Positions 1 to 9,585 of a DNA stretch of 64,000 bases are shown one piece after another. The translations under genes were made by a program, and so were the position numbers. The notes beneath the pieces are model-generated. The model was not told where the DNA came from, did not search any database, and saw only the letters and a list, made by a program, of their open reading frames with translations. The DNA is from Limnochordaceae bacterium (lineage in GTDB: Bacteria > Bacillota > Limnochordia > Limnochordales > DUMU01). Position 1 is the stretch's first letter, and each line of letters starts with the position of its first letter. The stretch lies in contig JADBKQ010000008.1 in NCBI GenBank assembly GCA_014896305.1, forward strand, positions 112,093 to 176,092, written 5' to 3'.

Positions 1-1
1 C

Positions 2-223
2 TCACTTAAACCGATAGACGATTCGGCCCCGATTCAAATCGTAGGGGGAGAGCTCTACCGTTACCCGGTCCCCGGCCAAAATCCGAATGAAGTTCATCCG
101 CATCTTTCCTGAAATGTGAGCCAAGACCTGATGCCCGTTCTCCAACTCTACACGAAACATGGCGTTGGGCAACGGCTCGATGACTGTCCCCTGTACCTCA
201 ATCACATCCGCCTTGTTTCCCAT
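2..223 (-). CDS. infA: Translation initiation factor IF-1
   Basis: 73-residue S1/OB-fold protein that occupies the 30S A site during initiation. The sequence is IF-1 over its whole length, from [20 protein letters not shown] through [19 protein letters not shown] to the terminal RIVYRF block. The ATG at 221-223 follows a purine-rich ribosome site (GGGAGGGAGAAG). A longer reading upstream is rejected because it only adds residues encoded by the preceding KOW gene in another frame. It is the last complete gene of the secY-adk-map-KOW chain in the window. In Firmicutes rpmJ-rpsM-rpsK-rpoA usually follow, outside the window. Its 5' end overlaps the KOW gene by 26 nt, so translation is probably coupled. 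Confidence 0.96.
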   Translation of the reverse strand: MGNKADVIEVQGTVIEPLPNAMFRVELENGHQVLAHISGKMRMNFIRILAGDRVTVELSPYDLNRGRIVYRFK

Positions 224-557
224 CGTCTTCTCCCTCCCTTCCTTGCTCCAGCCTGGGGCCTTTCGCCTCCTGCCAACGGTTGAGCACGGCCCGAACCCGT
301 TCATCCGTCCACGGCCCCGCCTGCGCCTCCATCGGGTGCAGCCAGACGTGGCGGACATTTTTCGGTTTCGGACGGGTCACCTGCCGGCTGTGGCCATCGG
401 CCAACAGCAAGCGTCCCCGCTCATCCATACCGACCACCACGTACGAGTGACCCACGTCGCGACCAGCCCGTGATGTTACCACCCGGCCGATCCCGACCCG
501 TGCGGCCCCCGACGGTCCCTGCTTTTGGCCCTCTTCCTGGCTCTCTTTCCTAAGCAC
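198..557 (-). CDS. KOW-domain RNA-binding protein (L14e-like)
   Basis: 119-residue basic protein of the KOW/L14e-like family that Firmicutes often carry between map and infA. The KOW-type stretch ([20 protein letters not shown]) lies at about residues 23-42. Next comes the basic segment [14 protein letters not shown], and then a charged tail. The start is a GTG at 555-557, overlapping the map stop by 8 nt, and the 3' end overlaps infA by 26 nt, so it is embedded in the operon. The molecular role is not established for the family; ribosome association is inferred from fold and position. Confidence 0.8.
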   Translation of the reverse strand: MLRKESQEEGQKQGPSGAARVGIGRVVTSRAGRDVGHSYVVVGMDERGRLLLADGHSRQVTRPKPKNVRHVWLHPMEAQAGPWTDERVRAVLNRWQEAKGPRLEQGREGEDDGKQGGCD

Positions 558-1296
558 GGGTCAAAATCTCCACTCCTGTTTCGGTGATGACGATCGTGTT
601 TTCAAAGTGGGCCGACAACGAGTGATCCGCCGTCACCGTGGTCCAGCCATCCGGCAAAATTCGGACATCGGGTCTGCCGATGTTGACCATCGGTTCGATC
701 GCCAGCGCCATGCCTGGCTGCAGTCTGGGACCCCGGCCCGCCACTCCATAGTTTGGCACGGGCGGATCCTCATGCATCTTCCGCCCAATACCATGGCCCA
801 CGAACTCCCGCACCACGGAATAACCGTGGGACTCCACATACCGCTGAACCGCCGCCGAAATGTCTCCCAGCCGCCCTCCCGGCCTGGCCGCCGCGATCCC
901 CCGTTGCAACGCTTCCCAGGTAACCGTCAGCAGGTGCTGCGCCTCGTCGGAAATCTGCCCCACAGGGTAGGTGCGGGCCATGTCGCCATAATAGCCATCG
1001 ACGACGGCTCCGATATCGACGCTCAGAATGTCCCCCTCATGCAGAACCTGATCGCCAGGAATCCCGTGGACGACCACATCATTCACCGACAAACAGACAG
1101 ACCCCGGAAACCCCCGGTACCCCTTGAAGGCCGGGACCCCGCCCTCTTTGCGGATGGCCTCCTCAGCGATCCGGTCCAGCTCTGCCGTGGTCACCCCCGG
1201 CCGGATGGCAGCGGCCACCCCTGCCAGCGCCCGGGCAGTCACCTGCCCGGCCACTCGCATCTTCTCAATCTCCTGTGCACTCTTCAAAATGATCAT
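550..1296 (-). CDS. map: Methionine aminopeptidase, type I
   Basis: 248-residue cytosolic metalloprotease that removes the initiator Met from nascent proteins. All five metal ligands of the pita-bread fold are present: D94 (SVDIGA), D105 (YYGDMART), H168 (GHGIG), E201 (AIEPM) and E232 (FENT). The substrate/catalytic histidines H77 and H175 are also present. The length is typical of type Ia enzymes without an N-terminal zinc extension. The start codon (MIILKSAQEIEKM) lies 32 nt inside the 3' end of adk, and the stop overlaps the KOW gene, so adk-map-KOW-infA appear translationally coupled. Confidence 0.96.
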   Translation of the reverse strand: MIILKSAQEIEKMRVAGQVTARALAGVAAAIRPGVTTAELDRIAEEAIRKEGGVPAFKGYRGFPGSVCLSVNDVVVHGIPGDQVLHEGDILSVDIGAVVDGYYGDMARTYPVGQISDEAQHLLTVTWEALQRGIAAARPGGRLGDISAAVQRYVESHGYSVVREFVGHGIGRKMHEDPPVPNYGVAGRGPRLQPGMALAIEPMVNIGRPDVRILPDGWTTVTADHSLSAHFENTIVITETGVEILTRA

Positions 1297-1942
1297 TCAG
1301 TACATCCAGCTTTTGCACGATTTGTTGGAACGTTTGCTCGATCTCCAGCTCCCCGTTGACGGAATGCAGAATCCCCTGAGCCTGGTAGTATTCTGCCACG
1401 GGACGAGTCTGGATCAAGTAGACCGCGATCCGCTCCCGTGCGGTTTGTACCGTGTCATCCGAACGCCGGGTCAGCTCTCCACCACAGGCCGGGCAAAACC
1501 AGGGCCCGTGGGCCGGGAAATCCCGCAGCTGGAAGGTGCGCCCACATCTGCGGCAGATCAACCGCCCCGCGATGCGCTCCACCGCCACCTCCGGAGAGAC
1601 CACGATATCGACCGCCACGTCCAACTCCGTACCTAGCTTCCTCAACAACCGTTGCAGCAAGCGAGCCTGCGGCAACGTACGCGGGAACCCATCCAGAAGG
1701 AACCCCTGACGGCAGTCGTCCTCCCTCAACCGGCTCGCTACCAGCTGGCTGATGACCTCATCGGGCACCAGCTGCCCGCGGTTGATATAACGGCTGGCCA
1801 GTTCCCCAATGGCACTTCCTTGTTGAACCGCCTCGCGCAAGATCGCTCCTGTCGAGATGGCAGGGATGTGGTACCGATCCGACAGCAACGCTCCCTGGGT
1901 GCCCTTGCCGGCCCCCGGGATTCCCAGCAACACCAGTCGCAC
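1265..1942 (-). CDS. adk: Adenylate kinase
   Basis: 225-residue enzyme converting ATP + AMP to 2 ADP. The P-loop is GIPGAGKGTQ, with Ile where most homologues have Pro. LDGFPRT and the AMP-binding segment follow. The LID carries four cysteines (CRRCG ... CPACG), the structural zinc site typical of Gram-positive adenylate kinases. I place the start at GTG 1940-1942, giving MRLVLLGIPG eight bases after AAGGGAG. A TTG one codon upstream is also possible. An in-frame extension to 2017 would add 25 residues absent from the family. The 3' end overlaps map by 32 nt, and secY ends 105 nt upstream. Confidence 0.95.
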   Translation of the reverse strand: MRLVLLGIPGAGKGTQGALLSDRYHIPAISTGAILREAVQQGSAIGELASRYINRGQLVPDEVISQLVASRLREDDCRQGFLLDGFPRTLPQARLLQRLLRKLGTELDVAVDIVVSPEVAVERIAGRLICRRCGRTFQLRDFPAHGPWFCPACGGELTRRSDDTVQTARERIAVYLIQTRPVAEYYQAQGILHSVNGELEIEQTFQQIVQKLDVLNDHFEECTGD

Positions 1943-2047
1943 CAAACCATCTCCCTTGGCTGCATCCCCGCCCTTGACCCCGTCAGCAACAGTACGCCCG
2001 GACCAACTCCACTCCAACCCTTAGCCAGGTGTCCACCGCTATGACCA

Positions 2048-3313
2048 TTACCGAAGGAACCCTTCGTAGTGGCGCATCAGAAGCTGGGACTCCAACTGCT
2101 TCATGGTGTCCAACGCCACGCCGACCACGATCAGGATGGACGTACCCCCGAAGTAGACCAGGCTGGTCGGAATGCCTGTGACGGTAGCCAGAAGCTGCGG
2201 CACAATGGCAATGAAGGCCAAAAAGACCGCCCCTACCAGGGTGATTCGGGTCAAAATCCGGTCGAGGAACTCCGCTGTCGGTCGACCTGGACGCAAGCCA
2301 GGAATGAACCCTCCCCACTTTTTCAGGTTATCGGCCACATCGTTCGGGTTAAACGTGACGGCCGTGTAGAAGTAAGTGAAGAAGATAACCAACAGCGCGT
2401 AAACAACATTATAGCCCCAGCTACCGTACCCGATCCAGCGGGTCCACCCTGACAGCGCAGGGAACCACTGCCCCAACGTGGCCGGAAACGTCAACAGCGA
2501 GGAGGCGAAGATGACCGGCATCACCCCGGCAGAGTTCACCCGCAGCGGGATGTGGGTGCTTTGGCCACCATACATACGGCGGCCGACCACCCGCCGGGCA
2601 TACTGCACCGGCACGCGGCGCACTCCTTCTTGCATGAAGATGACAGATACCACCACCGCCAACGCCAGGAGCACGTAAAGGATGACGTTGAATACCCCTA
2701 CGCCCCCCGGGCCGATCGCCCGTGCCAGGGAGACCGCATACTGCGGCAACCTGGCCACAATCCCAGCGAAGATCAGGATGGAAACGCCATTGCCGATCCC
2801 CTGCTCGGTCATGATCTCGCCGATCCAGGTGAGCAGCATCGTACCAGCGGTCAAACTGACCAGGATCACCAGCTCACCGAAGAAACCACCACTGACCACA
2901 CCCGCCCGTACCGCCAGGGCCATCACAGCCAGGCCCTGGACGATTCCCAGCAGAACCGTACCCCAACGGGTGTATTGAGCCAGCGCTTTCCGGCCCTCGA
3001 CACCCTCTTTTGCCATCTCTTCCCAGGACGGAATCACTACCGTCAGCAGCTGAACAATGATGGATGAAGTGATATACGGGTTGACGCCTAGCGCGAACAA
3101 CGAAAAGTTGGACAGTGCCCCACCGGAGAACAGATCCAAGAGCCCGAACACGTTGCCAGAAGCAGTCTGCAAATAGTGGGCCAGCGCCGTCGCGTCCACG
3201 CCGGGCACTGGAATGTATGAGCCCACCCGGAACAGCAGCAACATGCCGAGCGTGTACAGGATGCGGTTCCGCAACTCCTTGATCTGAACGGCATTGCGCA
3301 AGGCGTCAATCAC
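2048..3313 (-). CDS. secY: Preprotein translocase subunit SecY
   Basis: 421-residue central channel of the Sec translocon in the cytoplasmic membrane, with the usual ten hydrophobic segments. Diagnostic blocks are the N-terminal RNRILYTLGMLLLFRVGSYI, the plug-region LDLFSGGALSNFSLFALGVNPYI (about residues 58-80), and the cytosolic-loop block near NLKKWGGFIPGLRPG (about residues 328-342). The GTG start at 3311-3313 directly abuts the rplO stop (TAA GTG), which indicates tight coupling. SecE is encoded at 28537-28773; no secG is in the window. Confidence 0.97.
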   Translation of the reverse strand: MIDALRNAVQIKELRNRILYTLGMLLLFRVGSYIPVPGVDATALAHYLQTASGNVFGLLDLFSGGALSNFSLFALGVNPYITSSIIVQLLTVVIPSWEEMAKEGVEGRKALAQYTRWGTVLLGIVQGLAVMALAVRAGVVSGGFFGELVILVSLTAGTMLLTWIGEIMTEQGIGNGVSILIFAGIVARLPQYAVSLARAIGPGGVGVFNVILYVLLALAVVVSVIFMQEGVRRVPVQYARRVVGRRMYGGQSTHIPLRVNSAGVMPVIFASSLLTFPATLGQWFPALSGWTRWIGYGSWGYNVVYALLVIFFTYFYTAVTFNPNDVADNLKKWGGFIPGLRPGRPTAEFLDRILTRITLVGAVFLAFIAIVPQLLATVTGIPTSLVYFGGTSILIVVGVALDTMKQLESQLLMRHYEGFLR

Positions 3314-3754
3314 TTAGATCACCTCGACCTTTCCGCCGGCCTCCTCAATCTTCGCAGCCGCGCTCCGGCTCACCTTGTGCACCCGAACGGTCAGCGGCAC
3401 GTGCAGCTCACCGTCACCGAGGATCTTGACGGCCGGCTCGCCAGCCTTCACCAACCCCGCCTGTACCAGCACCTCCGGGGTCACTACCGTCTGCGCCGGA
3501 AAGCGCCCCAATTGCCCCACGTCCACCAAGGCGTACACCTTGTGAGAGGCATGCACAAAGCCCCGCTTCGGCAAGCGCCGCTGTAGAGGAGTCTGGCCGC
3601 CCTCGAAGTACGGTCCTTTGACACCGCCCGAACGCGACTTCTGGCCCTTCTGCCCGCGACCGGCTCGCTTGCCCCAGCCGGATCCAATTCCCCGTCCCAC
3701 CCGGTGACGCCGCGGCCGAGAGCCCGGTGCCGGATGTAACTCGTGCAATTGCAT
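3314..3754 (-). CDS. rplO: 50S ribosomal protein L15
   Basis: 146-residue late-assembly protein of the large subunit. The N-terminal glycine/arginine-rich part (LHPAPGSRPRRHRVGRGIGSG, then GKRAGRGQKGQKSRSGG) and the C-terminal RSAAAKIEEAGGKVEVI block are typical of L15. The start codon follows rpsE by only 42 nt, so the rpmD (L30) gene usually found here is absent. The next gene, secY, begins at the base after the stop. Confidence 0.97.
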   Translation of the reverse strand: MQLHELHPAPGSRPRRHRVGRGIGSGWGKRAGRGQKGQKSRSGGVKGPYFEGGQTPLQRRLPKRGFVHASHKVYALVDVGQLGRFPAQTVVTPEVLVQAGLVKAGEPAVKILGDGELHVPLTVRVHKVSRSAAAKIEEAGGKVEVI

Positions 3755-3796
3755 CCTGATCCTACGCTCCTCCCGTACGCTGCTACTGCCCAGGCT

Positions 3797-4300
3797 TTAC
3801 CCAAGCACCTGCTGAACCTCGATGCCCCGCAGCCGGGCCACCTCATCCGGCGTCCGCAACTGCTGCAAGGCAGTGAAAGTGGCCCGCACTACGTTGATGG
3901 GGTTCGAAGAACCCAAGCTTTTCGACAGGACGTCCCGCACACCTGCGAGCTCCAACACCGCCCGGGCGGAGCTTCCCGCGATAATCCCCGTCCCTTCGGA
4001 GGCTGGTTTCAACAGGACTGCCGCACCGGAGTAGTGGGTGAGGATCGGGTGAGGAATCGTTGTCCCGTTCAACGGGATCCGGGTCAGTGTCTTCTTGGCC
4101 TCTTCCACCCCTTTCCGGATGGCATCGGCCACCTCGTTCGCCTTCCCTAGCCCGACTCCTACCTGCCCCCGGCGATCCCCTACCACTACGAGCGCGGTAA
4201 AACTACGCCGCTTGCCGCCCTTGACCGTCTTGGATACCGCATTGATGCTCACGACCCGCTCTTCCAGCTCGGAAGCCGGGCCACCCGCCTTTCTCGCCAA
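3797..4300 (-). CDS. rpsE: 30S ribosomal protein S5
   Basis: 167-residue small-subunit protein that contacts 16S helix 34 and contributes to decoding accuracy. The double-stranded-RNA-binding-like N-terminal domain ([20 protein letters not shown], then [21 protein letters not shown]) and the C-terminal domain (STRUCTURAL core around [20 protein letters not shown] and [15 protein letters not shown]) are both complete. The start is TTG at 4298-4300, preceded by GGGGGGAG and overlapping no other gene; the codons after it (MARKAGG) fit the family N-terminus. No rpmD follows. Confidence 0.96.
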   Translation of the reverse strand: MARKAGGPASELEERVVSINAVSKTVKGGKRRSFTALVVVGDRRGQVGVGLGKANEVADAIRKGVEEAKKTLTRIPLNGTTIPHPILTHYSGAAVLLKPASEGTGIIAGSSARAVLELAGVRDVLSKSLGSSNPINVVRATFTALQQLRTPDEVARLRGIEVQQVLG

Positions 4301-4312
4301 GCGATCTCCCCC

Positions 4313-4678
4313 CTAGAATTGCAGTCCGCCTTCCCGTGCACCATCCGCCAGCGCCGCCACCCGTCCATGGTACAGGTTCCCGCCCCGGTCGAAGCAAACA
4401 GACTTTATGCCTGCAGCCAGCGCCCGCCTGGCCAACAGCTGCCCAACCTCGCGGGCGGCTTCTTGCTTCGTCTTGTCGGCGAGGCTGCCACGTACCTCTG
4501 GGTCGACCGTGGAGGCGGCCAACAACGTCCGCCCCTGCTCGTCGTCTATCAGTTGGGCGTAGATGTGTCGGCTGCTCCGGTACACCGAAAGGCGGGGGCG
4601 ACTGCTCGAGCCCTCCAGCTTGGCCCTCGTCCGCAGGTGACGGCGCCGCCGCGCCACCACCGATGATACCTTTGCCAT
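4313..4678 (-). CDS. rplR: 50S ribosomal protein L18
   Basis: 121-residue 5S rRNA-binding protein. The basic N-terminus ([15 protein letters not shown]) and the core [20 protein letters not shown] are followed by the [20 protein letters not shown] signature near the C-terminus. ATG start at 4676-4678. It sits between rplF and rpsE as in the standard spc operon, 12 nt before the rpsE start. Confidence 0.97.
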   Translation of the reverse strand: MAKVSSVVARRRRHLRTRAKLEGSSSRPRLSVYRSSRHIYAQLIDDEQGRTLLAASTVDPEVRGSLADKTKQEAAREVGQLLARRALAAGIKSVCFDRGGNLYHGRVAALADGAREGGLQF

Positions 4679-4691
4679 GCGTTACGCCCCC

Positions 4692-5240
4692 TCACTTCTT
4701 CGTTACTTTGCCAGCCTTGCCAGCCTTCCGCCGGATCTGTTCACCCTCGTATTGGATTCCCTTCCCCAGATATGGCTCGGCCGGCCGCACACCCCGAATG
4801 GTGGCCGCCATCTGGCCCACCAGCTCCTTGTCGATTCCCCGTACCACCACCCGGTTGGGGGCTGGCACATCGAAGGTGATACCCTCCGGCGGGTCGATCT
4901 CGACCGGGTGGCTGAACCCAATCGTCAAAACCAGCCGGTTTCCTTGCTTGGCGGCCCGATAGCCCACGCCGTTGATCACCAGGGCCTTCTCGTAGCCCTC
5001 GGTGACACCGTGCACCATGTTGGCTATCAGAGCCCGCGTCGTCCCATGCAGGGCGCGGTCCGTCTTTTCATCCGACGGCCGCTCCACATGGAGCTTCCCG
5101 TCAGCCAGATAAACCCGGAGGCGGGGGTGGATCGTCCGGTTCAAAACCCCCTTGGGTCCCTTGATTTGTACTTCCGAACCGGCCACCTGGACCTCCACGT
5201 TCGACGGGACCGGGACCGGCATTCGCCCAATGCGTGACAA
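4692..5240 (-). CDS. rplF: 50S ribosomal protein L6
   Basis: 182-residue two-domain protein near the sarcin-ricin loop/GTPase centre. It starts MSRIGRMPVPVPSNVEV and carries the C-terminal signature block PEPY-like (PAEPYLGKGIQYEGEQIRRK). The start is TTG at 5238-5240, chosen because a near-perfect AAAGGAGGGAG lies just upstream and the N-terminus matches L6 exactly. It is preceded by rpsH with a 55-nt gap and followed by rplR. Confidence 0.97.
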   Translation of the reverse strand: MSRIGRMPVPVPSNVEVQVAGSEVQIKGPKGVLNRTIHPRLRVYLADGKLHVERPSDEKTDRALHGTTRALIANMVHGVTEGYEKALVINGVGYRAAKQGNRLVLTIGFSHPVEIDPPEGITFDVPAPNRVVVRGIDKELVGQMAATIRGVRPAEPYLGKGIQYEGEQIRRKAGKAGKVTKK

Positions 5241-5295
5241 TCCCGCTCCCTCCTTTCCGCAAACTCTAACGCTCCCACGCTCTCAAGCAGCTTTC

Positions 5296-5688
5296 CTACC
5301 ACACGAAGCAGAGAACCTCTCCACCCACACCCCGGCGGCGCGCCTCTTTGTCCGTCATGACTCCCTGTGGGGTGGACACGATGGCCACGCCCAACCCTCC
5401 CAGCACCTTCGGGAGCTCATCCTTGCCTGCGTAGACCCGCAGGCCCGGGCGACTGATCCGCCGGATTCCGCTCATGGCCGCCCGCTTACCTTCCCCGTAC
5501 CGAAGGTGGATTCGCAGGACCGGCCGCCCCCCTGCATGCACCACCTCATAGTCCCGGATATAACCGGACTCTTTCAGTACCTGTGCAATGGCCAGCTTGA
5601 ACCGGGCCGGTGGCATCTCGACCTTCTCGTGCCGTGCAGAATAGCCATTGCGGATCCGGGTGAGCATGTCGGCTACCGTATCTGTCAT
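5296..5688 (-). CDS. rpsH: 30S ribosomal protein S8
   Basis: 130-residue primary 16S-binding protein, also the usual translational repressor of spc operons. It opens with [17 protein letters not shown] and ends with the S8 signature [20 protein letters not shown]. The ATG at 5686-5688 gives the family start; a 30-residue in-frame extension upstream has no homology and overlaps the spacer before rpsZ. It is in the usual order rpsZ-rpsH-rplF. Confidence 0.97.
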   Translation of the reverse strand: MTDTVADMLTRIRNGYSARHEKVEMPPARFKLAIAQVLKESGYIRDYEVVHAGGRPVLRIHLRYGEGKRAAMSGIRRISRPGLRVYAGKDELPKVLGGLGVAIVSTPQGVMTDKEARRRGVGGEVLCFVW

Positions 5689-5708
5689 GGCCCTTGGTGC
5701 CCCCCCTC

Positions 5709-5894
5709 TTACCAACTCGCCTTTACCACTCCGGGAATCTCTCCCCGATGTGCCAGGTTGCGGAAGCAAATCCGGCACATCTGGAACCGCCGCATATAGG
5801 CCCGCGGCCGCCCGCAGATCTTGCAGCGATTATGCGCACGCACAGAAAACTTCGGCGGTCGCTGGCTCTTCACAATCATCGATGTTTTGGCCAC
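5709..5894 (-). CDS. rpsZ: 30S ribosomal protein S14, zinc-binding type
   Basis: 61-residue S14 of the short zinc form (S14 type Z). Two CxxC pairs (CKICG and CRICFR) form the zinc ribbon, and the C-terminal block [16 protein letters not shown] is typical. The start is GTG at 5892-5894, read as [12 protein letters not shown] after GGTGAGGAT. The zinc form fits Gram-positive and thermophilic lineages. No second, zinc-free rpsN copy is seen in the window. Confidence 0.96.
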   Translation of the reverse strand: MAKTSMIVKSQRPPKFSVRAHNRCKICGRPRAYMRRFQMCRICFRNLAHRGEIPGVVKASW

Positions 5895-5946
5895 ATCCTC
5901 ACCTTCCCCTCTGCAGCTCCCGCAGTCAACAAGTCCCCAATGGGTC

Positions 5947-6492
5947 TCACGCTGCCCGGAAGGGCATTCCCAGAAGCCGCAACAACTCCAGTGCTTCTTC
6001 GTCCGTACGCGCCGTGGTCCGGATCACCACGTCCATTCCCCGCACCTGGTCAACCTTGTCGTACTCGATCTCGGGGAAGATCAGCTGCTCCCGCAACCCC
6101 AACGCGTAGTTTCCACGCCCGTCCAGGGACTTGGGCGAAACTCCCCGAAAGTCCCGAATCCGGGGGAGCGCCACGTTGATCAACTTGTCGAGAAACGCGT
6201 ACATCCGTTCTCCACGCAGGGTTACCTTGCAACCGATGGGCATCCCCTGGCGGATTTTGAAGGCCGCGATGGACTTCTTGGCGCGTGTGACAGCCGGCTT
6301 CTGGCCCGTAATGCTGGCCAAATCCCGCATGGCTGCCTCCAGGACCTTCGGGTCCTGTACCGCTTCTCCAACCCCCATGTTAACCACGATCATGTCCACC
6401 TTGGGGATTTCCATCACGTTGCCATAATGGAACCGCTTTTGCAACGCGGGTACCACCTCTTTGAGGTAGAACTCCCGCAGACGCTCCGCCAT
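5947..6492 (-). CDS. rplE: 50S ribosomal protein L5
   Basis: 181-residue 5S rRNA-binding protein of the central protuberance. Recognised by the block [20 protein letters not shown] near residues 24-43, the central [20 protein letters not shown], and the C-terminal [23 protein letters not shown] start at 6490-6492. It lies between rplX and rpsZ as expected. Confidence 0.97.
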   Translation of the reverse strand: MAERLREFYLKEVVPALQKRFHYGNVMEIPKVDMIVVNMGVGEAVQDPKVLEAAMRDLASITGQKPAVTRAKKSIAAFKIRQGMPIGCKVTLRGERMYAFLDKLINVALPRIRDFRGVSPKSLDGRGNYALGLREQLIFPEIEYDKVDQVRGMDVVIRTTARTDEEALELLRLLGMPFRAA

Positions 6493-6518
6493 CTTCCGCC
6501 CCCCTTCCGCTCCGTCTG

Positions 6519-6860
6519 TCAGTCAATGCTTTTACCACAACGTGCACAAATCCGTATCCGCTTTCCCTCTGCCGACCGGCCGTGGCGCAGACGGCTAGGC
6601 CGATCGCAGCTGGGGCAGACCAGCATCACGTTGGATATGGCCAAAGGTGCCGGCCGTTCCACGACTCCCCCCTGAGGATTCTTTGGGTTGGGGCGTGTAT
6701 GGCGCTTCACGATGTTGATCCCGTCGACCACCACTCGCCCGGTGGCACGCCGTACCTCCAGGACCTTCCCCCGACGGCCCACATCCTTACCCGTTCGTAC
6801 CGCTACCAGATCCCCTTGCCGAATAGACACCTTTCGCAGGGGCTCTTGCTTTTGCTTCAC
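6519..6860 (-). CDS. rplX: 50S ribosomal protein L24
   Basis: 113-residue assembly-initiator protein. A KOW segment ([19 protein letters not shown]) near the N-terminus is followed by [20 protein letters not shown]. The C-terminus carries two CxxC pairs (CPSC, CARC), as in many thermophile L24 proteins, probably a zinc site. I choose the GTG at 6858-6860, which has AGGAGGA at correct spacing. An upstream GTG would add seven residues lying over the ribosome site and overlapping rplN. Confidence 0.94.
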   Translation of the reverse strand: MKQKQEPLRKVSIRQGDLVAVRTGKDVGRRGKVLEVRRATGRVVVDGINIVKRHTRPNPKNPQGGVVERPAPLAISNVMLVCPSCDRPSRLRHGRSAEGKRIRICARCGKSID

Positions 6861-6877
6861 CGGAACCGCTCCTCCTC

Positions 6878-7246
6878 TCACAGGACCTCCGGAGCGAGCG
6901 AAATGATCTTCGTAAAGTTCCTCTCTCTCAGCTCCCGGGCCACCGGTCCGAAAATGCGGGTCCCCCGTGGCTCATTGTTATCGTCAATCAACACCGCGGC
7001 ATTCTCGTCGAACCGGATAAACGACCCATCCCGACGGGCTGTGGCGTGGCGCGTCCGTACCACCACTGCCTTCACCACATCGCCCTTTTTTACCATGCCC
7101 CCGGGTGTAGCCGCCTTCACCGCGCAAATCAAGACGTCTCCCACCCCCGCGTACCGCCGCTTGCTGCCGCCCAGTACCCGGATGCAGAGGAGCTCTTTCG
7201 CCCCGGAATTATCCGCCACATTTAGAACGGTCTCTTGCTGAACCAT
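6878..7246 (-). CDS. rplN: 50S ribosomal protein L14
   Basis: 122-residue subunit-interface protein. The sequence begins [19 protein letters not shown] and contains the L14 signature near [20 protein letters not shown] and [20 protein letters not shown]. The ATG at 7244-7246 is the family start; the 11-residue upstream extension is unsupported. A 103-nt gap separates it from rpsQ, the largest within this stretch, with no clear signal seen. Confidence 0.97.
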   Translation of the reverse strand: MVQQETVLNVADNSGAKELLCIRVLGGSKRRYAGVGDVLICAVKAATPGGMVKKGDVVKAVVVRTRHATARRDGSFIRFDENAAVLIDDNNEPRGTRIFGPVARELRERNFTKIISLAPEVL

Positions 7247-7349
7247 GCCGCTCCCCCCTTCCGGAACGTCTTCGTCCAACTAATCTGTCGCCTGACCCAA
7301 CCGCGGTCGTACCGACCCTCCAATGCCCCGCGAACACCGGGCGTCGCAG

Positions 7350-7622
7350 TTACCGCGCGCGTTCCAGGATCTCCGCCACTCGCCAGCGTTTCTCCTTGCT
7401 CAACGGCCGGGTCTCCATCAGCCGCACCCGATCGCCCACGTGGGCTTCGTTCTTCTCATCGTGTGCTTTGACACGCAGCCCTTGCCGAATGACCCGATGG
7501 TACCGCGGGTGCGCAACCAGACGTTGCACCTCGACCACCACGGTCTTGTTCATCTTGTCGCTCACCACGACGCCGACCATCTGGCGACGTTGTGGGCGCT
7601 TGCCCGTCTCTTGCTCCTGCAC
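7350..7622 (-). CDS. rpsQ: 30S ribosomal protein S17
   Basis: 90-residue OB-fold primary 16S-binding protein. The core [20 protein letters not shown] is followed by the S17 block around [23 protein letters not shown] start at 7620-7622. The stop of rpmC lies four bases upstream, so the two are coupled. Confidence 0.96.
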   Translation of the reverse strand: MQEQETGKRPQRRQMVGVVVSDKMNKTVVVEVQRLVAHPRYHRVIRQGLRVKAHDEKNEAHVGDRVRLMETRPLSKEKRWRVAEILERAR

Positions 7623-7626
7623 GCTT

Positions 7627-7836
7627 TCACCGCCCCTTCCGTTCCTGCTCCAGCTCGCGCTCCCGCAAGTTGGTCAGGATGCGCGCGATATCCTTCCGGA
7701 CCTCCCGCACCCGACTCGTGTTCTCCAGCTGACCGGTGGCCAGCTGGAACCGCAGGTTAAAGAGCTCTTCCTTCAGCCCCGACAGACGGCGTTGCAGCTC
7801 TTCTGCATCCAGCTCCCGAATCTCACTGGCTTTCAC
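7627..7836 (-). CDS. rpmC: 50S ribosomal protein L29
   Basis: 69-residue helical protein at the peptide exit, part of the docking site for trigger factor and SRP. It reads [20 protein letters not shown] and contains [20 protein letters not shown], the family signature. GTG start at 7834-7836, overlapping the rplP stop by 14 nt. Confidence 0.96.
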   Translation of the reverse strand: MKASEIRELDAEELQRRLSGLKEELFNLRFQLATGQLENTSRVREVRKDIARILTNLRERELEQERKGR

Positions 7837-8257
7837 CGGCCACCCCTGCCTCTCGTCTGCTCACAAATTTGACCCGCACGGGCAGCTTGTGGCTCCCCAA
7901 CCGCAGCGCCTCGCGGGCGACCTCCTCGCTCACGCCCCCAACCTCGAACAGAACCCGTCCCGGCCGGACCACCGCCACCCAGTACTCCGGCGACCCTTTT
8001 CCACTTCCCATACGCGTCTCCGCCGGCTTCTTGGTCACCGGTTTATCCGGGAAGATCCGAATCCATACCCGGCCTCCCCGTTTCATGAACCGCGTGATCG
8101 CAATACGGGCCGCTTCAATCTGTCCGTTCGTGATCCAGGCCGGCTCGAGCGCCTGCAACCCGAACTCCCCCAGCTGAACTTCATTGCCGCGATACGCCTT
8201 GCCGCGCATGCGACCCCGCTGCTGTTTGCGGTGCTTCACCCGCTTGGGAATCAGCAT
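7823..8257 (-). CDS. rplP: 50S ribosomal protein L16
   Basis: 144-residue protein near the A-site tRNA and L25/5S. It starts [20 protein letters not shown] and carries the [20 protein letters not shown] and [20 protein letters not shown] signatures. The ATG directly follows the rpsC stop, and the stop overlaps rpmC by 14 nt. Confidence 0.97.
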   Translation of the reverse strand: MLIPKRVKHRKQQRGRMRGKAYRGNEVQLGEFGLQALEPAWITNGQIEAARIAITRFMKRGGRVWIRIFPDKPVTKKPAETRMGSGKGSPEYWVAVVRPGRVLFEVGGVSEEVAREALRLGSHKLPVRVKFVSRREAGVAGESQ

Positions 8258-8923
8258 CTACTGCGCCTCCGTCCCCGCGGCGACGGCAGCCCGCTCGGGC
8301 AGCACCTCGCCTTTGTAGATCCATACCTTCACACCGAGCCGCCCATAGGTGGTCTTCGCCTCGGCAAAGCCGTAATCCACATCGGCCCGCAGGGTGTGTA
8401 ACGGAATCTTGCCTTCCGCCGTCCATTCCGTGCGAGCGATCTCAGCCCCACCGATACGGCCGGAGATCATGATCTTTACCCCTTGGGCTCCAGCCCGCAT
8501 GGTGCGCTGGGCCGCCTGCTTCATCGCCCGGCGAAACGCCACCCGGCGTTCCAGCTGATAGGCAATGTTCTCTGCAACTAGCTGCGCGTCTACGTCTGCG
8601 TTCTTCACTTCCACGATGTTGACCTGCACATGGCGACCGGTCCGTGACTCCAGGTCCTTGCGCAGAAGCTCGACCTCCTGGCCGCCCTTGCCAATGACCA
8701 TCCCAGGGCGTGCGGTATGGATGGTCACCCGCAGGCGATCACCCGCCCGCTCGATCTCCACCCGCGAAACACCGGCGCTGAAGAAGCGTTCTTTGATGTA
8801 GCGGCGCAGCTTCAGGTCCTCATGCAAGAGAGCGGCCAGTTCCTTGCGCCCGGCATACCAATGCGCATCCCAGTCCCGAATGATCCCCAACCGTAATCCT
8901 TGCGGATGTACTTTGTGCCCCAC
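8258..8923 (-). CDS. rpsC: 30S ribosomal protein S3
   Basis: 221-residue protein at the mRNA entry site with helicase function. It begins [20 protein letters not shown]. The KH domain has the [18 protein letters not shown] motif near residues 74-91, and the C-terminal domain ends in [23 protein letters not shown] start at 8921-8923. Confidence 0.97.
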   Translation of the reverse strand: MGHKVHPQGLRLGIIRDWDAHWYAGRKELAALLHEDLKLRRYIKERFFSAGVSRVEIERAGDRLRVTIHTARPGMVIGKGGQEVELLRKDLESRTGRHVQVNIVEVKNADVDAQLVAENIAYQLERRVAFRRAMKQAAQRTMRAGAQGVKIMISGRIGGAEIARTEWTAEGKIPLHTLRADVDYGFAEAKTTYGRLGVKVWIYKGEVLPERAAVAAGTEAQ

Positions 8924-8927
8924 GCCC

Positions 8928-9263
8928 TCACTCCCTTTCCCGCACGATGACCGTAATATGGCTCATCCGCTTGCGAATACGGTTTGCCATGCCCCGGGCG
9001 CGCGGCTCGATTCGCTTCAGCGACGGCCCCTGGTCGACATACGCCTGCGCCACGTAGAGCCGGCCCCGGTTCATCTGGAAGTTGTTCTCCGCATTTGCAA
9101 TGGCGGACCGCAAAACTTTCTCCACCGGTTGCGACGCGCTCTTGCGGAGGAACCGCAGCAGGTGGAGAGCGTCCTGCACGTCCCGGCCCCGAATCTCATC
9201 AATCAGCTGGCGTGCCTTACGGGGCGTTACTCGCACATACCGTGCAACTGCCCGTGCTTCCAA
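8928..9263 (-). CDS. rplV: 50S ribosomal protein L22
   Basis: 111-residue protein whose beta-hairpin lines the exit tunnel near the macrolide site. Recognised by [20 protein letters not shown] and the hairpin/C-terminal block [23 protein letters not shown] start at 9261-9263, fixed by the family N-terminus ([14 protein letters not shown]). Four bases separate its stop from the rpsC start. Confidence 0.96.
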   Translation of the reverse strand: MEARAVARYVRVTPRKARQLIDEIRGRDVQDALHLLRFLRKSASQPVEKVLRSAIANAENNFQMNRGRLYVAQAYVDQGPSLKRIEPRARGMANRIRKRMSHITVIVRERE

Positions 9264-9275
9264 CGTACTCCCCTC

Positions 9276-9560
9276 CTACTTCAGTGCGGTCGAACGCTCC
9301 GTATGTGCTCCGTGACCCCGGAACGTGCGTGTCAGCGCAAACTCGCCCAATTTGTGACCGACCATCTCTTCCGTAATGTACACCGGCACGTGCCGGCGGC
9401 CGTCATGGACCGCAATGGTGTGACCCACCATCTCCGGGAAGATCGTCGACCGGCGGGACCAGGTCTTGATCACCCGCTTCTCTCCCGACTCGTTCATCGC
9501 CCGGATCTTACGCAACAGGTGTTCGTCCGCGAACGGCCCCTTCTTCAATGAACGCCCCAT
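9276..9560 (-). CDS. rpsS: 30S ribosomal protein S19
   Basis: 94-residue head protein. It starts [20 protein letters not shown] and includes the S19 signatures [20 protein letters not shown] and [23 protein letters not shown] start at 9558-9560; 12 nt before rplV. Confidence 0.97.
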   Translation of the reverse strand: MGRSLKKGPFADEHLLRKIRAMNESGEKRVIKTWSRRSTIFPEMVGHTIAVHDGRRHVPVYITEEMVGHKLGEFALTRTFRGHGAHTERSTALK

Positions 9561-9585
9561 GCTTTGCCTCCCTCCCGCTTCGCAG

